DNA from: Epiperipatus broadwayi
Lineage: Eukaryota; Onychophora; Udeonychophora; Euonychophora; Peripatidae
Assembly (NCBI GenBank): GCA_028023455.1
Contig: JAQFVV010006274.1
Coordinates: 374,001 to 438,000 of the forward strand
Length of the DNA: 64,000 bases
Direction of reading: 5' to 3'
Shown: one piece after another, positions 24,058-35,926 of the stretch
Numbering within the stretch: the stretch's first letter is position 1
How the letters are laid out: each line of letters begins with the position of its first letter
The notes under the pieces: generated by a model
What the model was told of the DNA's origin: nothing
The model's database searches: none
Seen by the model: only the letters and a program-made list of their open reading frames with translations
Program-made: the position numbers and the translations under genes

Positions 24058-26039
24058 GTATATTTTCATTCTCATTTAATATGTAATATATATTTTTTCC
24101 TGATATAGAAAATAAAATTATACATGCCAAGTTTTTTTCTTAAATAATTAAAATAATTTTGATTATTACAGATAGTTCTCTATTTGCCTAAGTAGTCCAC
24201 TTCACAATTTTTGTATAAATCAAAAAATTATAAATCTTTACTGCTGTGACATATCAAAGTTTGTTTTCTTTTATTCAAAATGTATGTTATTTGAAACATC
24301 ATATTTTAAAAGTATTTAAAGTAATGAATGTCTTAAAATTAATTGTTTTATAATTAATGATGTTTTTTCTGGTACTAGTGAATGAAAGAAAAATGATTCC
24401 ACCTCTTTTTGACCAATTTATTATAATAAAGAAGTCAAGTTATTATACTAATAATGAATGAAAGAAATGTATTTCTCCTTTTATTTTTATACTGCTAAAT
24501 TGTATTATTATTTAATTTTAAAGAGTATGATATATTTGGAATATTTTAACATATTTTCTGTACACTTCAAGTATATTATATTATTTTGTATGTAAGTACT
24601 GATGTCTGTAAAAATATATTGAAAACCATCTACATTTTTACTTTTTATATTAAATTATTTTTAATTAATTATTGTAAGTTTAAAAAAATATGCATATATT
24701 TATTGAAATTAATTGATCTCATAGCATACAGTATAGTGAGTGCATGCATGTAGTTAAAGCTTAAAAGGAAAAGTAGAAAGGAACACAGATAAAATTTACA
24801 GATGTGATTATTTAAAATAAAATCTGGAAGAACTGAAATATTGATTGAGTAATAATGTTAATTGATATTTTTGAAAATATGGTAAATTATTTAAAATCAA
24901 ATATAAAAAAAGATCTTTAATATTTTTGATTTAAACACAAATCTAAATTTTTAATGTAATAAAGAACAAAAAATATTTTTGTCTAAAACTAAGTTGTTTT
25001 TTCTTTATAATTTACATTTATTATAGAATTGATTGTATAATCTGTTTTTATTTAAAGGACTAATATAAATTGAATAAAACAAACAAACAACTGCAATAAT
25101 TTAATTATTATCTTATTTTTATTAAACAAAAAATAGAAAAGAGAAGAACTTAATGTTAATCCTCTTACTTTTAAATCTTTTTGTATCTACTATAAAGCAG
25201 TGGATTCTGTTTAACTAATACTTATTAGATTGTGCAGAAAGTCCGCTTTGAAGAAAGGGCAGTTGCTGCTAATCTCAATGTTGGTCTAGTTTGAACTTTT
25301 GGAAAGTAAAATTAGATGACTTCTCCATGATTTCTTTGTTCATATGTGAGCAGTAGATTACTTTCCTGGCTGAAATTAGTAAATTATAGAAGAATTTAGA
25401 ACTACAGCATTACTTTTTACTATTTATTAACTAAGACATAGGAAGCCAGTTTACGAGAGGTTCCAATAATATATGTTATACATTACATATGCATGGGAGC
25501 ATAGATCAAAGAAATCTATGTAGAGGTATATATACTATATGCATGAAACCTACTTCATGAATGAACACATGGAAGCAAAAATAAAAAAAAAAATCAATTA
25601 TTGGGAAAATACATATATACTGATTATATAAGTTGAACATAGAGTTGAAGAATGACAGTCTTTTCACTTCAATATATATATATTTTAAAAAAGGATTGAG
25701 AAAACTTACTTATAGTTAGTTATTGGAGATAAACAACTTTTGAATAAAATTAAAACAGGTGACTAAGAAATTAATTAATGACAGAAATCGGAAAATCCTT
25801 ATTTAAAGTTTGCAAGTAGAAGAAACAAAAGTTAATTTGAAACAGTCTTTTAAAAAAAAAAGTAAGATTTTTTTATTGTAAAATTTTTTGTTTACAATTT
25901 TAAAAGTGCTTAGAAAAAAATTAATAATTTGTTTGTAATATAGAGATTGTTAAAATGGTAATAGTATGAATACTGAACCCTACCGTTTGATGGCATTCTT
26001 TTTCACCCAATGCACATCAATATACCAATTCACAGGCTG

Positions 26040-26620
26040 TCTGTTTGTTTACATAATATTACGTTAAAAGATTTTTTTTGCAACCGGTTTTTAATTTTTT
26101 TTTCGTCGTCGGCCCATTTCTTTGGTTTACATAATATTACGGTAAACCACCAAAGTTTTTTTTTTATTCTACCTGTGTGTTTTTCATTTTTTAATAAACA
26201 AATACTTTGTTTTTAGATGGTCTAGGGATGTTGGTTTGTTTTTAAATTATCAATTAACTGTCTGTCAGGTTCTTTACATAATATTACTTACGGTAAACCA
26301 AAGTTTTTTTTTCACCCGTTTTTTTAATTTTATTTTTTGGTTAATTTTTTTAAGAAACAAACACTTTGTTTTTAGATAGTGTTAGGGGTGTTGGTTTACT
26401 TTGAAATTATCGATTAACGCTCCATCGGTTTGTTTACACTAAAATACGGCAACAATCACTTTGTTATTTTTAGATGGTGGACAGGGATTGGTTGTTTGCT
26501 TTGAACTTATCTTCTTTTTTTTTTTTTTTTTGGTTGATGTTTTGATTTTCTGAAAGACTTCAACAATTCGGTACTTTTGAATAAATAAACACTTGGTTTT
26601 TTTAGAGGGTGAAGGGGAGA
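26040..26620 (+). repeat. Degenerate tandem array inside E1
   Basis: ACATAATATTACG recurs near 26051, 26130 and (with an insertion) 26275, each followed by GTAAACCA- or GTTAAA-like sequence. CACTTTGTTTTTAGATGG-like words recur near 26200, 26370, 26455 and 26590. The period is irregular, about 80-150 bp. Confidence 0.6.
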
Positions 26621-27204
26621 AGGGTTGTTTTGATTATGAATTGTCTTTTTTTTTTGTTAATTTATTACGAGGCTTTTCTATTTTTTTGTTTTAAATCTTT
26701 ACGCTACAGAAAGTTATATTATATGATAGTGAAAAGTTCTTCCTTAATTTTTGGGCCTTTAATTTTAAAAAAGACATAAATAGTTCATTTTTAAAGAACA
26801 CTTTTTTTTTTTAAGATGGGGTGGCGGAGAAGGTTTATTTTGATTTTTAATTATCGACTTCTTTTTGGATTTTCTTTTTGAACATTTTATTATGTTACCG
26901 CACAGTTCTTTATTATTATTATATATATATTTTGGATGGGGCCTTTTGAATAAACTCTTAAACACTTCTTTTTTTATTTTGGTATAATAAAATATTACCT
27001 ACTTTAATTAACAGTTAATGAAACTTATCAAATATTACTTACCTATTTTCTAATCATGTGAACAATAACAAAAAACAACGGCTTCCAATAAAATAATTTA
27101 TTGAATCAAAAATAAACAAAACTTTGGACAAGTTGTGAACCAAAACAAGTAATAAAAAAAAAACACCATTTTCGGGGGCATAAAAAAAAAAAAAAAAGCC
27201 AAAA

Positions 27205-27300
27205 GCAACACGCAAATAAAATAACAGGGAAACTTCAAAACTATAAGAAAAGTAACATGCAAATAAAATAACAGGGAAGCCTCAAAGCTGTAAGTAACGG
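27205..27300 (+). repeat. Two-copy repeat in right arm of E1
   Basis: GCAAATAAAATAACAGGGAA occurs near 27211 and again near 27259, followed by similar CTTCAAAACTATAAG / CCTCAAAGCTGTAAG. The period is about 48 bp. Confidence 0.65.
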
Positions 27301-27781
27301 GATTTTGGAGCCCTCACACGGATTCACACATAAATGGACATTTGCATGTGAAATCGGAAACAACTCTGCTGAAAAGAAGAACCTTTTGAAGTTGTGTGCA
27401 GTTCAAAAGCATAGGGAAACATATGTGACGACATGACAATTCTTAATATGGAATACTAATTCCACTATGCTTTCTAAAAAATTTCCGACAATGAATTTTT
27501 GCAGAGTTTTGTCATTTTCAAATATGGCCACCATTAAATCAGACCGTAGCGAGAGTTCAAAAGTGCTCATTTGACGAATACTGTCACAATGCAATGGGTG
27601 TAGTATTTCATTACGTAATCGTAGAATACATTGTCCTCAGGTGGCCCGTTACGGCTCAAAAAACATTTATTGTAGTGTTAGCCATAAATTAAGGCCGCTG
27701 AAACGGTATATTGATGTGCGTTTTGTGAAAAATGACGCTATCTAGCAGTTGGGTTCAGTATTCATACTATTACTGTTAAAA

Positions 27782-30700
27782 TTAATAATTGTAATTTTAT
27801 TGTTATATTAATATATGCACTTATTAAGTGTTATTAAATATATGTTTCACATTTAACTATTTACATATGGTTAAAATAGAATAATGTTGGCCTATAGATG
27901 TAATGAGTTAGTTATTAAGGTATAGAAATATTATTTGTTATTATAACATGTAAATTGTGTGCGTGGATTTATATATGTATGTAAGGTCATTCATTATAAA
28001 TTGAAATAAAGTAATAATTCTTGGCTTATTAATAATTGGAATATTTACCATATACACACACATTTGTGTTATATATGTGTGTGTGATATAAAAGCACTTA
28101 TTTGTATATCTCTGTAAATTTTAAATGTTTTGTTTTTCAATCTCTTAAAATTATTTCCCGATAATTGTAAATAATCAAAATCAGAATGATTTATTTGTAA
28201 TGTAGAGAGTGTATCAGACCTTTTATTTTTTATTATATTTCTAATGATTAAATTTATTAATTTTCCAAATTATTTTAATGAAGTTATTTAATACTAGCAT
28301 AGATTATAGTGTATATTTTCTCTTGTTCATAATCATCAAGGTCCTCTCGATCTTAAAGTTAGCTTTAGCCTAATGGTGTACAGAATGGGTTTGTAGACAT
28401 CTATATATTTCTCATTTCAATTATTTAATTGGCACTAAGGTAATAAAAATAACCTTTAAATTCTGCATACTTCATTTATATGTTTTATTATGATAATGAT
28501 TAATTTAGTGAAGGCCAATATTGCTTATGGTACCTGATGGCCTAAAGTATTAATATAATGATCTCTGCACTTGTTTTGATATATGTTTACTTTTGCTGTT
28601 ATTTTAGCACTTATGTATGTATATGAAGAGAAATATTAATGATTTAAATTTAATCATAATAAAAATAATAAATTTAACAGTAATAAACTATTATAAACAG
28701 TCTTTCAATCCGCAGAAGTACTTTCGATTAATTTCTTAAACTTGCTTCAACTGCCATTAAATTAAAAAACAAAAAAAAAAACAAAGCAGAAGCAAATATC
28801 ATATTACATGATTTAATTTGTATTTATATTTTGCACAAACCTTTAGGAAAAGACTAATTAATGATTATACTTTTATAATATGCCCCAAGTTTAGCATTGA
28901 TTTGATGGTAATTAGTTTATAAAATGTCTCTTTTGAATCCAGTCTCACAAGGGATTGTTGTAGATTCTAGGTTTTATTACTTTTATTGGTTTTTGGTGCT
29001 GTTTTTTGGATTTTTTATTATGTTCTTATTAATTATTGATGTTTAATGATGTTTATTTACTTATTCCTCATTACACCATTATTCTATACTATTATATTAT
29101 TTAATGCAAAGAGAAAAAAAGATTTTGGCTATAAATCACTATATTGATTATAATTATATCTAATTTATCTATTTTATAAAGATTAATTATTCAAACAATA
29201 ATTTTCTTTCTAATAACTACATTTAGTTTGCCAAATGGATTTAATCAATTATTACTGTTAATAAATAATTTGTCAGTAATTTTGAAAAATACTTTGACAA
29301 TTATTTTTGAATAAGTTCTCTAATACTCTAATATTCATTTCGAATACTCTCTATTTAATCAAATTTATTCTCAAGGAAAAAATAATGGATTGTTAAAATG
29401 GTATGGTAGTAAATAAAAAAAAAACATTTTTCAGGATTCAGGGTCTGCTGTAATACTAATGAATTTAGATTTTGGTTCACAGGCATTTTGCTGCTACTGG
29501 TACTGTAAACTATATTCTTATATTGATTTTACTCTTTCTAATTAAGCTAGTTATAATAAAATGAAATACTCAATAATTATGTAATATAAGTGAACCTATT
29601 AGATAATCTTAAATCTATAATATCCAATCGTATCAATATATGAAGGAGACAGTAGATTTTTTTTGGATATTTATTCAAATACAATAACTAATCATATCAA
29701 TTTATTTTTAATTTTATATTGTTAGATTACTAAAACTCTTATGTTATAACGATCATGATATATAATAAAAATTTCTAGTATAAACAAATATGAATATTAA
29801 AATTTAACATTTAAACTGGATTTACGATCTACATCAACTAAATTTAAATATAATTAAAGCAAATTATTCTGATTCATATCAGAATAGAATATATTACTAT
29901 CAGCTTTATAATTGAATAAAATTAAGATCTTATTGGCTAACTTTAAACTTAATACAATACTTATGTGATCAATAACAATTTAAATAAAACGCGGTAATAT
30001 TTGACTATGATTTCCTTCATTCATCTTCAATAAATATTTTGTAGCTTCACTAATTATCAAATCAATACTGATAAAATTTCTATTTTAATGTGATTGTTAC
30101 TTGTAATTAACAAAGTAGTTACAACAACTTCTAATTATTTGTTAAATATCCAATATCAAATTTGATAATTTATTACTATACCAAGTTTATACCTAATTAG
30201 ATAATAGCTATCGAATTCAATACAAGGAAAATGATATATAATGATACTCACTAATCCTGAAATTTGATTTCCAAATTATTCTATGGTTATCTTAAATAAC
30301 TTATGTTGTATAGTTAGTTCATGTTGTTCCTCTCAAATGCTATTAATTAATGAATTAGTATTGCACAATTGAACAATATTCAAATACATTTGTTTGACTT
30401 TAGATTAAATTAAAATTTATTAATAAATGAATATCAATTATATAATAAAATATGTATATGATGAATGGATTGTAAGCAATTAATGTATACATTATGATCG
30501 AATTGTATTTACAATAGATCATCAATTGACATTAATTTCATATTTAAATAGGTGATTACACATCAGTCTTCACTTATTGGATATTAAATACAAAACATAT
30601 GTTTATGTAACGCACACACAAAAAAATGTTAGTGAACGTTAATACTTTCAGAAATATAACAGAATCCAAGATATATCTTGTTTATATATTTCATATAAAA

Positions 30701-32639
30701 ATATAGTTGATTGAAATATAAAATATATATTCATAAAAATGAATCTACTTATTTGTTAATGTAAATTTAAGAGAACAAAATAAAATAAATACTTATTACA
30801 ATATAATGTTTTTGAACTCCTCATATAAGTGATATACTGAAATTAATTTGCAATCACTAATTAAAAAAAAAAAAAGAATATTTTAAATTAAAATAATAGT
30901 TATTATGTTACACAATATAAGTTCAAACTTAGGAAAATGTAACTTATATGTAGGTATGTGAATGGATTACTATTTACCTAAAATTATATTCTATTTATCA
31001 ATAAATACTATACATTTTAAATGAAGAGAAATGATAAAAAATATAGCAATAATAATGATAAATGTAAATGAATGATCTCAGGGATAGTTTTTAAATACGG
31101 TATTTCCAAAATAGCATCATAGTTCTGATATCTATATCAAACCACAATCCAAAAGTATGTTATTGTTCCAAAGAAGATATAAATATTGAAGCACATTTTG
31201 TTGGTTCTGATATTTTGTAAATATATCTAGATTATCCTTTCAAATAATTATTATTGGTTTATATGACATTACAAGTTCACAAATACTAATTTGAATTCAT
31301 GATGATATGGAGAAATATTTTTTTATGAGCAAATATTTATCTCAAAATATTATGAATGAATAGATATCTAGAACGATGTAATGGAAAATTAAACTGATTC
31401 ATATCTTAGATAAAATGATTAATTGGTCCAATAAAATTACACTGGCAGATGAAATATGATTCCTGTATTCATTCTGATGTTACTAGTATTTATACTCTGC
31501 TATTAAAATATAGATAACATTCATTTTAAAGAATAGAATTGTTCAGATGATTTTTAACACAGTGAAACATTTTCGGTTACTTTTCATTTTTATAATAAAT
31601 TGTCACTTCTCATAAATGTTTGACAAGCTACCCAGTTCATGGGCAGATAATATTGCTTTTCACCCCTGCATTTTGTCCAATTAACTATATACTTTTAAAA
31701 TAAATAAAAGAAAATCATGTAAAGAAATTTAGATGTGCTATTGAAACTAAAACAGGAGAGAGGGAGCGTTTTCTCTATTCAGCTTTATTTATGTTTTCCA
31801 TTTACATGATAGAAAACAATAGTAATACTCCAAGTTAACTCTGGTCAATTTTAAGCAGCATCTCTCTAATAAAAATTGTATTATACAACAACAAAAAAAA
31901 ATATTTATAAAATTATTATATACCAGAATAATGTATGTTTCACAATCCAAATACTATTTTTCTTTCTAACCTAAATTAAACAATCTACCCCACATTTTCA
32001 ATATATTACAATGAAAATATATTTATATATTTCCTTAGTATAATATCTTATAAATAAAAGGGCAAATGTATTTGAAATATGAAACATTTAGTTGTATTGT
32101 TTATAATTTACTACTGTGAATGCAATAACAAAAGAGAAATATATAATAACAAAGAATAATAATTTTATCTAAACTATATACATTTTCCAGAGTTGTTTCA
32201 CTTGCCTCAAATACACTTTTACTATGGGTCTATCTGCTGCAATTAATGTTGTCTTGATCAAGTTCCTACTATAATTTGATTGTCTGATAAAGGGAATGTG
32301 GTCAGCATTCTGAATTTAGTTGCCAGTTCTGGAAAAATTGAATATAACTACGTTTAGTATTGTTATTCTTATCTTGATTTATTTCATGTTTAACATTACT
32401 CTACTTATCCTCATTCCAAAAACTATTCAAAAATATATATTTAAAATCTCTAAATATTTCGTTTATTAAATAAGGACTTCCACCAGTTTTTCCTTGAAGA
32501 GTACAGATGATTACTTGCTATAACTGATGTTTTTTTTTACTTAACTTACTTAAGGAAAACAATTTCAACACATATAAATACTCATGATGGATTCTTATAT
32601 TTTCTTTTGAAGATTTTTGTATAATTTTTTTTATTTATT
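27782..32639. other. AT-rich intronic DNA, no element recognised
   Basis: No coding frames or clear repeats. A short A-box-like stretch TTTAGCCTAATGGTGTACAG occurs at about 28364-28383 without a matching B box. Otherwise nothing supportable. Confidence 0.45.
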
Positions 32640-33765
32640 ATTACTCTTCTCTGATTCATTAGATTGTTTGATATCTATTTCTACAGGTAAAGGTGATATT
32701 TCATTGATATTTTCATCTAGATAGTTATCTCCAAAATATAACTCCTCATTCATATGTGGATTTATATCCCATATTTTGATAAGCATCCTTCTATTTAATC
32801 CTTAATACTTTTAATTTCTAATAATTAATTCTCTATTATTAATATTTGACTATGTATATTTTCTTCTGGTTCTTTTAAATATTCATGAAATTCTTGAAAT
32901 ATTTATTATTTTATTGTTAATTTTCAATTTATCATTAATATCCTCTTCTTGTCTATTTCTTGCAAACATTCTATATGATTATCTCATTTTTTCCTCACAG
33001 TCTCTACATCTCCTTGTGTTATTTGTTCAGTAGTATTTATTTGATCTTTTATATATTGCAAATTACTCTATTTCTTTAGATTTATTTTGTAATTTTTTCA
33101 TTTCACTTTCTTATTTATTTTGCCTTTTACATAACTCTCAATATTCTGTCTTCAATTTATTTTTAATATCAAATTCTATTCCACAATAACTTATTTCACT
33201 CTTTGAGATTTCATCTGGAAATTGTCATTCGTTTTTTCTAATTTGTTAAACTGTTTTCATAATTCTTTACATTCATTTTGCGATATTTTAAATTTTACTA
33301 CTTAATTCTTTAAATTCATTTTCCAAACCTCTCCTGTGACTCATCTAATTTAATTTGATTCAACTTTTAACTCACTAAATCTAATATCACATTTTGTATT
33401 GGACTTCTTTAATTTTATGTCCAAATCATATTTAAACTCTTCAAATCTAGTATTTAAAGGATTAAAGTCAATGTTAAATTTATCAAATTTATTATCGAAA
33501 TCAATTCTCATTTCATCAAATTTATATTGGAATCATTTTTAGATTCCTTTAAATCAACTCTTAATTCTTCAAGTTTATTATTTAATTTTTCAAGTTTATC
33601 ATTTAATCTTTTCAAATCAGCTTTTGATTTTTCAAATTTAGTATTTGACTTAGCTTTGAACTCTTCCAATTTATTAAGAATAACTCTCAAAATATCTGAA
33701 CTGCCACTTTTACCCCCCCCCCCCACCTCAATATTAATAGTATCCATAAGTATATTAGTCAACAA
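32640..33765 (-). pseudogene. Degenerate coiled-coil, gag-like frame of an LTR element
   Basis: From an ATG at 33765 (minus) an 85-codon frame runs to 33508 and includes heptad-like LKRLNDKLEKLNNKLEELR. The lysine/glutamate-rich reading continues in broken frames to about 32640, showing that a longer coiled-coil protein once lay here. A primer-site-like motif lies about 420 bp upstream on the same strand, as for an LTR retrotransposon gag. No pol domains were found downstream. The gag interpretation is inference; a LINE ORF1 is possible. The frame is interrupted by several stops. Confidence 0.45.
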
Positions 33766-34182
33766 TTACAAATATATCAATGAAATATAAATACTATAAT
33801 TTAAAAGAATAAATTAATACTTTACCAACATGAGACAGTTATAGTTAGTTGTGAATCTATAAATAAAATAAAAAATCTCAAAGTGCATAAAAATATTCAA
33901 TCACAACTATTATTCTGTAAAGTGCCTTCATTTCCTATATTTATTTTATAACACAATTATAAAGTTGACTCATGAAATATTTCATATAATTTTAAAAAAA
34001 AAAATTAATTTTTTAAAATTAAATTGTCAAAAATATTTCTCATGGAATAAAATTGTTTATTATTCACATGTTCTGATATCATTATATATATATATTATTT
34101 ATTTTATGTAAATAATTTTATTTATGCCAACAAATTTATTTACAACATATAATGGTAATCTCAGGTAAATAGTTCTATTCAA

Positions 34183-34202
34183 GCCCACACTTGGGATGCC
34201 AA
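34183..34202 (-). other. LTR-retrotransposon primer-binding-site-like motif
   Basis: The minus strand reads TTGGCATCCCAAGTGTGGGC, similar to the TGGCGCCCAAC-type tRNA primer sites that follow 5' LTRs. AATAAAATT (a possible poly(A) signal of an LTR) lies about 90-110 bases upstream on that strand. The coiled-coil frame starts about 420 bases downstream. No LTR partner was found. Confidence 0.35.
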
Positions 34203-34463
34203 TATATATATAGATAAGCAAGTTATATAGGGCTTGTAATTGGATTGTTTAGACAATCTGTAGAGAAATTTTATTAAAAGATATTGTAATAATTTTATTG
34301 TTGTAATATATTAGATTGGTTAACTTGGATAATATTTATTTTAAATTTTTTTAAAAAAATAAAAATAATTTTGTCAAAAATTAATCATAATTAATTATAA
34401 TTATGTTTTTTTTTTGGAGGGGTACTTTTTAAATTGCTTATGTATTTTATTTTATATTTATAG

Positions 34464-34594
34464 GATCTTCTAGATGAATTACCTACAGAATTAATGGAAA
34501 GGGCTAAAATTGTATTTAAATGTAGTTTAGATTATTGTATGGAACTTTTAACATGGGCAGAACCTCAAAATTTACCTGAAGATTTAAAATCCAG
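34464..34594 (+). CDS. UBR1: UBR gene exon C: linker into ClpS-like domain
   Basis: Acceptor ATTTATAG, donor TCCAG|GTATCT. It encodes 43 codons plus two bases, starting DLLDELPTELMERAKIVF and including MELLTW and NLPEDLK. This matches the UBR1/UBR2 segment between the UBR box and the ClpS-like fold (family pattern LP..L..RA..VF......ELLTW...LP.DL). Phase 0 start, phase 2 end, compatible with exon D. Confidence 0.9.
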
Positions 34595-34713
34595 GTATCT
34601 TTTTATTTATTTATTATTATATTTAAAATGTGATGATTGATTACCAATTTAGATTTTTTTTTGCTATTTTAAAAGTAATTATTATGATTATGATTGGCAT
34701 TTTTATTTTCCAG

Positions 34714-34774
34714 TTCTGTTCATAATTCATATGTAACAATGTTATTTAATGATGAAGTTCATACATATGATCAG
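34714..34774 (+). CDS. UBR1: UBR gene exon D: ClpS-like N-degron motif
   Basis: Acceptor TTTTCCAG, donor CAG|GTAAGT. The first base completes the split serine codon from exon C; then 20 codons include YVTMLFNDEVHTYDQ. NDEVHTY is the hallmark of the type 2 N-degron pocket shared with bacterial ClpS (ND and H positions retained). The intron before it is only 119 bp (34595-34713), in contrast to the 10-20 kb introns nearby. Confidence 0.93.
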
Positions 34775-34843
34775 GTAAGTAATATAATTTTTCTAATTAA
34801 AATTAATTGTATATTATTATCTTAAATTATATTTATATTGCAG

Positions 34844-34921
34844 GTTATTAGTACGTTAAAAAAGGCAGTGCAGTGCAATAAAAAGGAAGCCATTGAGTTT
34901 GCATCTACAATAGATAGAGAG
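34844..34921 (+). CDS. UBR1: UBR gene exon E: ClpS-like helix region
   Basis: Acceptor ATTGCAG, donor GAG|GTAGGA. It has 26 codons in phase 0, VISTLKKAVQCNKKEAIEFA then STIDRE. These correspond to the helices after the NDEVHT strand in the ClpS fold. The intron before is 69 bp (34775-34843). Exons C, D and E thus form a compact cluster. Confidence 0.92.
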
Positions 34922-35130
34922 GTAGGAATTCTGTTTTTAATTTGTGCATTACTTATAATGTGATTTTTTTAAAAAGAAATAATGCAGGCTTATATAATAA
35001 TTTTTTCTATTTTGTATATTCACATATATTTATGGTTATTATAGGTTTGTCAGGTAATTAAATTGTTTTAGCAGCAGTTATTGCAATAATGCAGTGCAAT
35101 ATATTAATTACTTGTAAGTAACAATGCTCT

Positions 35131-35195
35131 CTATAGTTTAGCTGAGTGATAAAGGGATGAGCCCTTGGACTAAAAGTTTCTGTATCAATTTTTTA
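35131..35195 (+). repeat. tRNA-related SINE candidate
   Basis: ATAGTTTAGCTGAGTGATAA reads as an A-box region (TAGCTGAGTGAT). GCCCTTGGACTAAAAG follows as a tRNA anticodon-arm-like segment, then a decayed TATCAATTTT in place of the B box. It is better explained as a SINE head than as a working tRNA gene. Confidence 0.35.
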
Positions 35196-35926
35196 ACTGA
35201 GAAAAGTTAAAAAAAAATTACAATTAAATGGAATTATTGCTCTCAACTTACTAGTTGAGTGCACAAATGTAACACAATCTGGCAAATACATGCACATTTA
35301 TTTTTTATATTTATTTGGTGTTTTTATTTCTGATTTTTTGATCAGTTACTGATTACATTAATGTCAATTGTAAAAAAAGTGTATAAAATACTTATGATTT
35401 GAAAATATCAAATGATAAGAAATCTTTTGGTTATTATTAAATGATTCATTCTTTATTTTATTTTTTCATAAACAATTAATCAAAATGGCCATACTTATTT
35501 ACAAGTGGCTGCTATCACTGCTGATGAAAGAATAATGATTATATTATTCATTTTAATATTTATGATATTATTATTACCAAAAAGGACATATTTGTCTTGT
35601 TAAGAATGCCTAAATCTAAAAAAAAAAATATTATTTAGAACATTAAGTAGATAAAATCTTTAGTAACAAATAGAATGATAGATTGAGATGTTTTAGCTAA
35701 TATGATACCCAATTATTTATTTTTCTTATTTGGTAATGGAGATACAGGTATTCTGAGCAGTAAACTGCTATTAATTCTAGATTTTACACGGTTGTCATCT
35801 GATCCTTCGTGTCAGCCGCTAGAGGCGTGATTTCTAACTAAAAACACATTAATATAACGTTCCCGGGCTAGCGATTCTCTATTAATATTGACTTTTTTTT
35901 TTTGGTTTGTTTACAAAGTTTACTTT

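Larger units (their letters stand above)
25956..27775. mobile_element. TIR element E1 (1820 bp, TTAAAA duplication)
   Basis: The ends are inverted repeats: left TGGTAATAGTATGAATACTG and right (reverse complement) CAGTAATAGTATGAATACTG. They continue for about 70 bp through a variable core to CACATCAATATACC at both sides. TTAAAA flanks both ends (25950-25955 and 27776-27781). The TIR aligns position by position with those of E2 (35789-38483) and E3 (60504-61738). The interior is T-rich with tandem arrays; the one small open frame (27403-27594, minus) has no recognisable domain, so this is a non-autonomous DNA transposon of a superfamily I cannot name. It sits inside the UBR gene intron. Confidence 0.8.
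24058..34463 (+). other. UBR intron after exon B (about 10.4 kb)
   Basis: GTATAT donor to TTTATAG acceptor. It holds the TIR element at 25956-27775 and the LTR-element gag-like remnant and primer-site-like motif at 32.6-34.2 kb. The rest is AT-rich and unassigned. Confidence 0.8.

Noticed and set aside
28336-28430. SINE suggested by an A-box-like TTTAGCCTAATGG
   Set aside because: No B box at the right distance and no second copy in the window.
33527-33790. Plus-strand 87-codon frame
   Set aside because: Mirror of the coiled-coil minus-strand frame; serine/leucine/asparagine-rich shadow.
35131-35195. Functional tRNA gene
   Set aside because: B box is decayed and no acceptor stem pairs.
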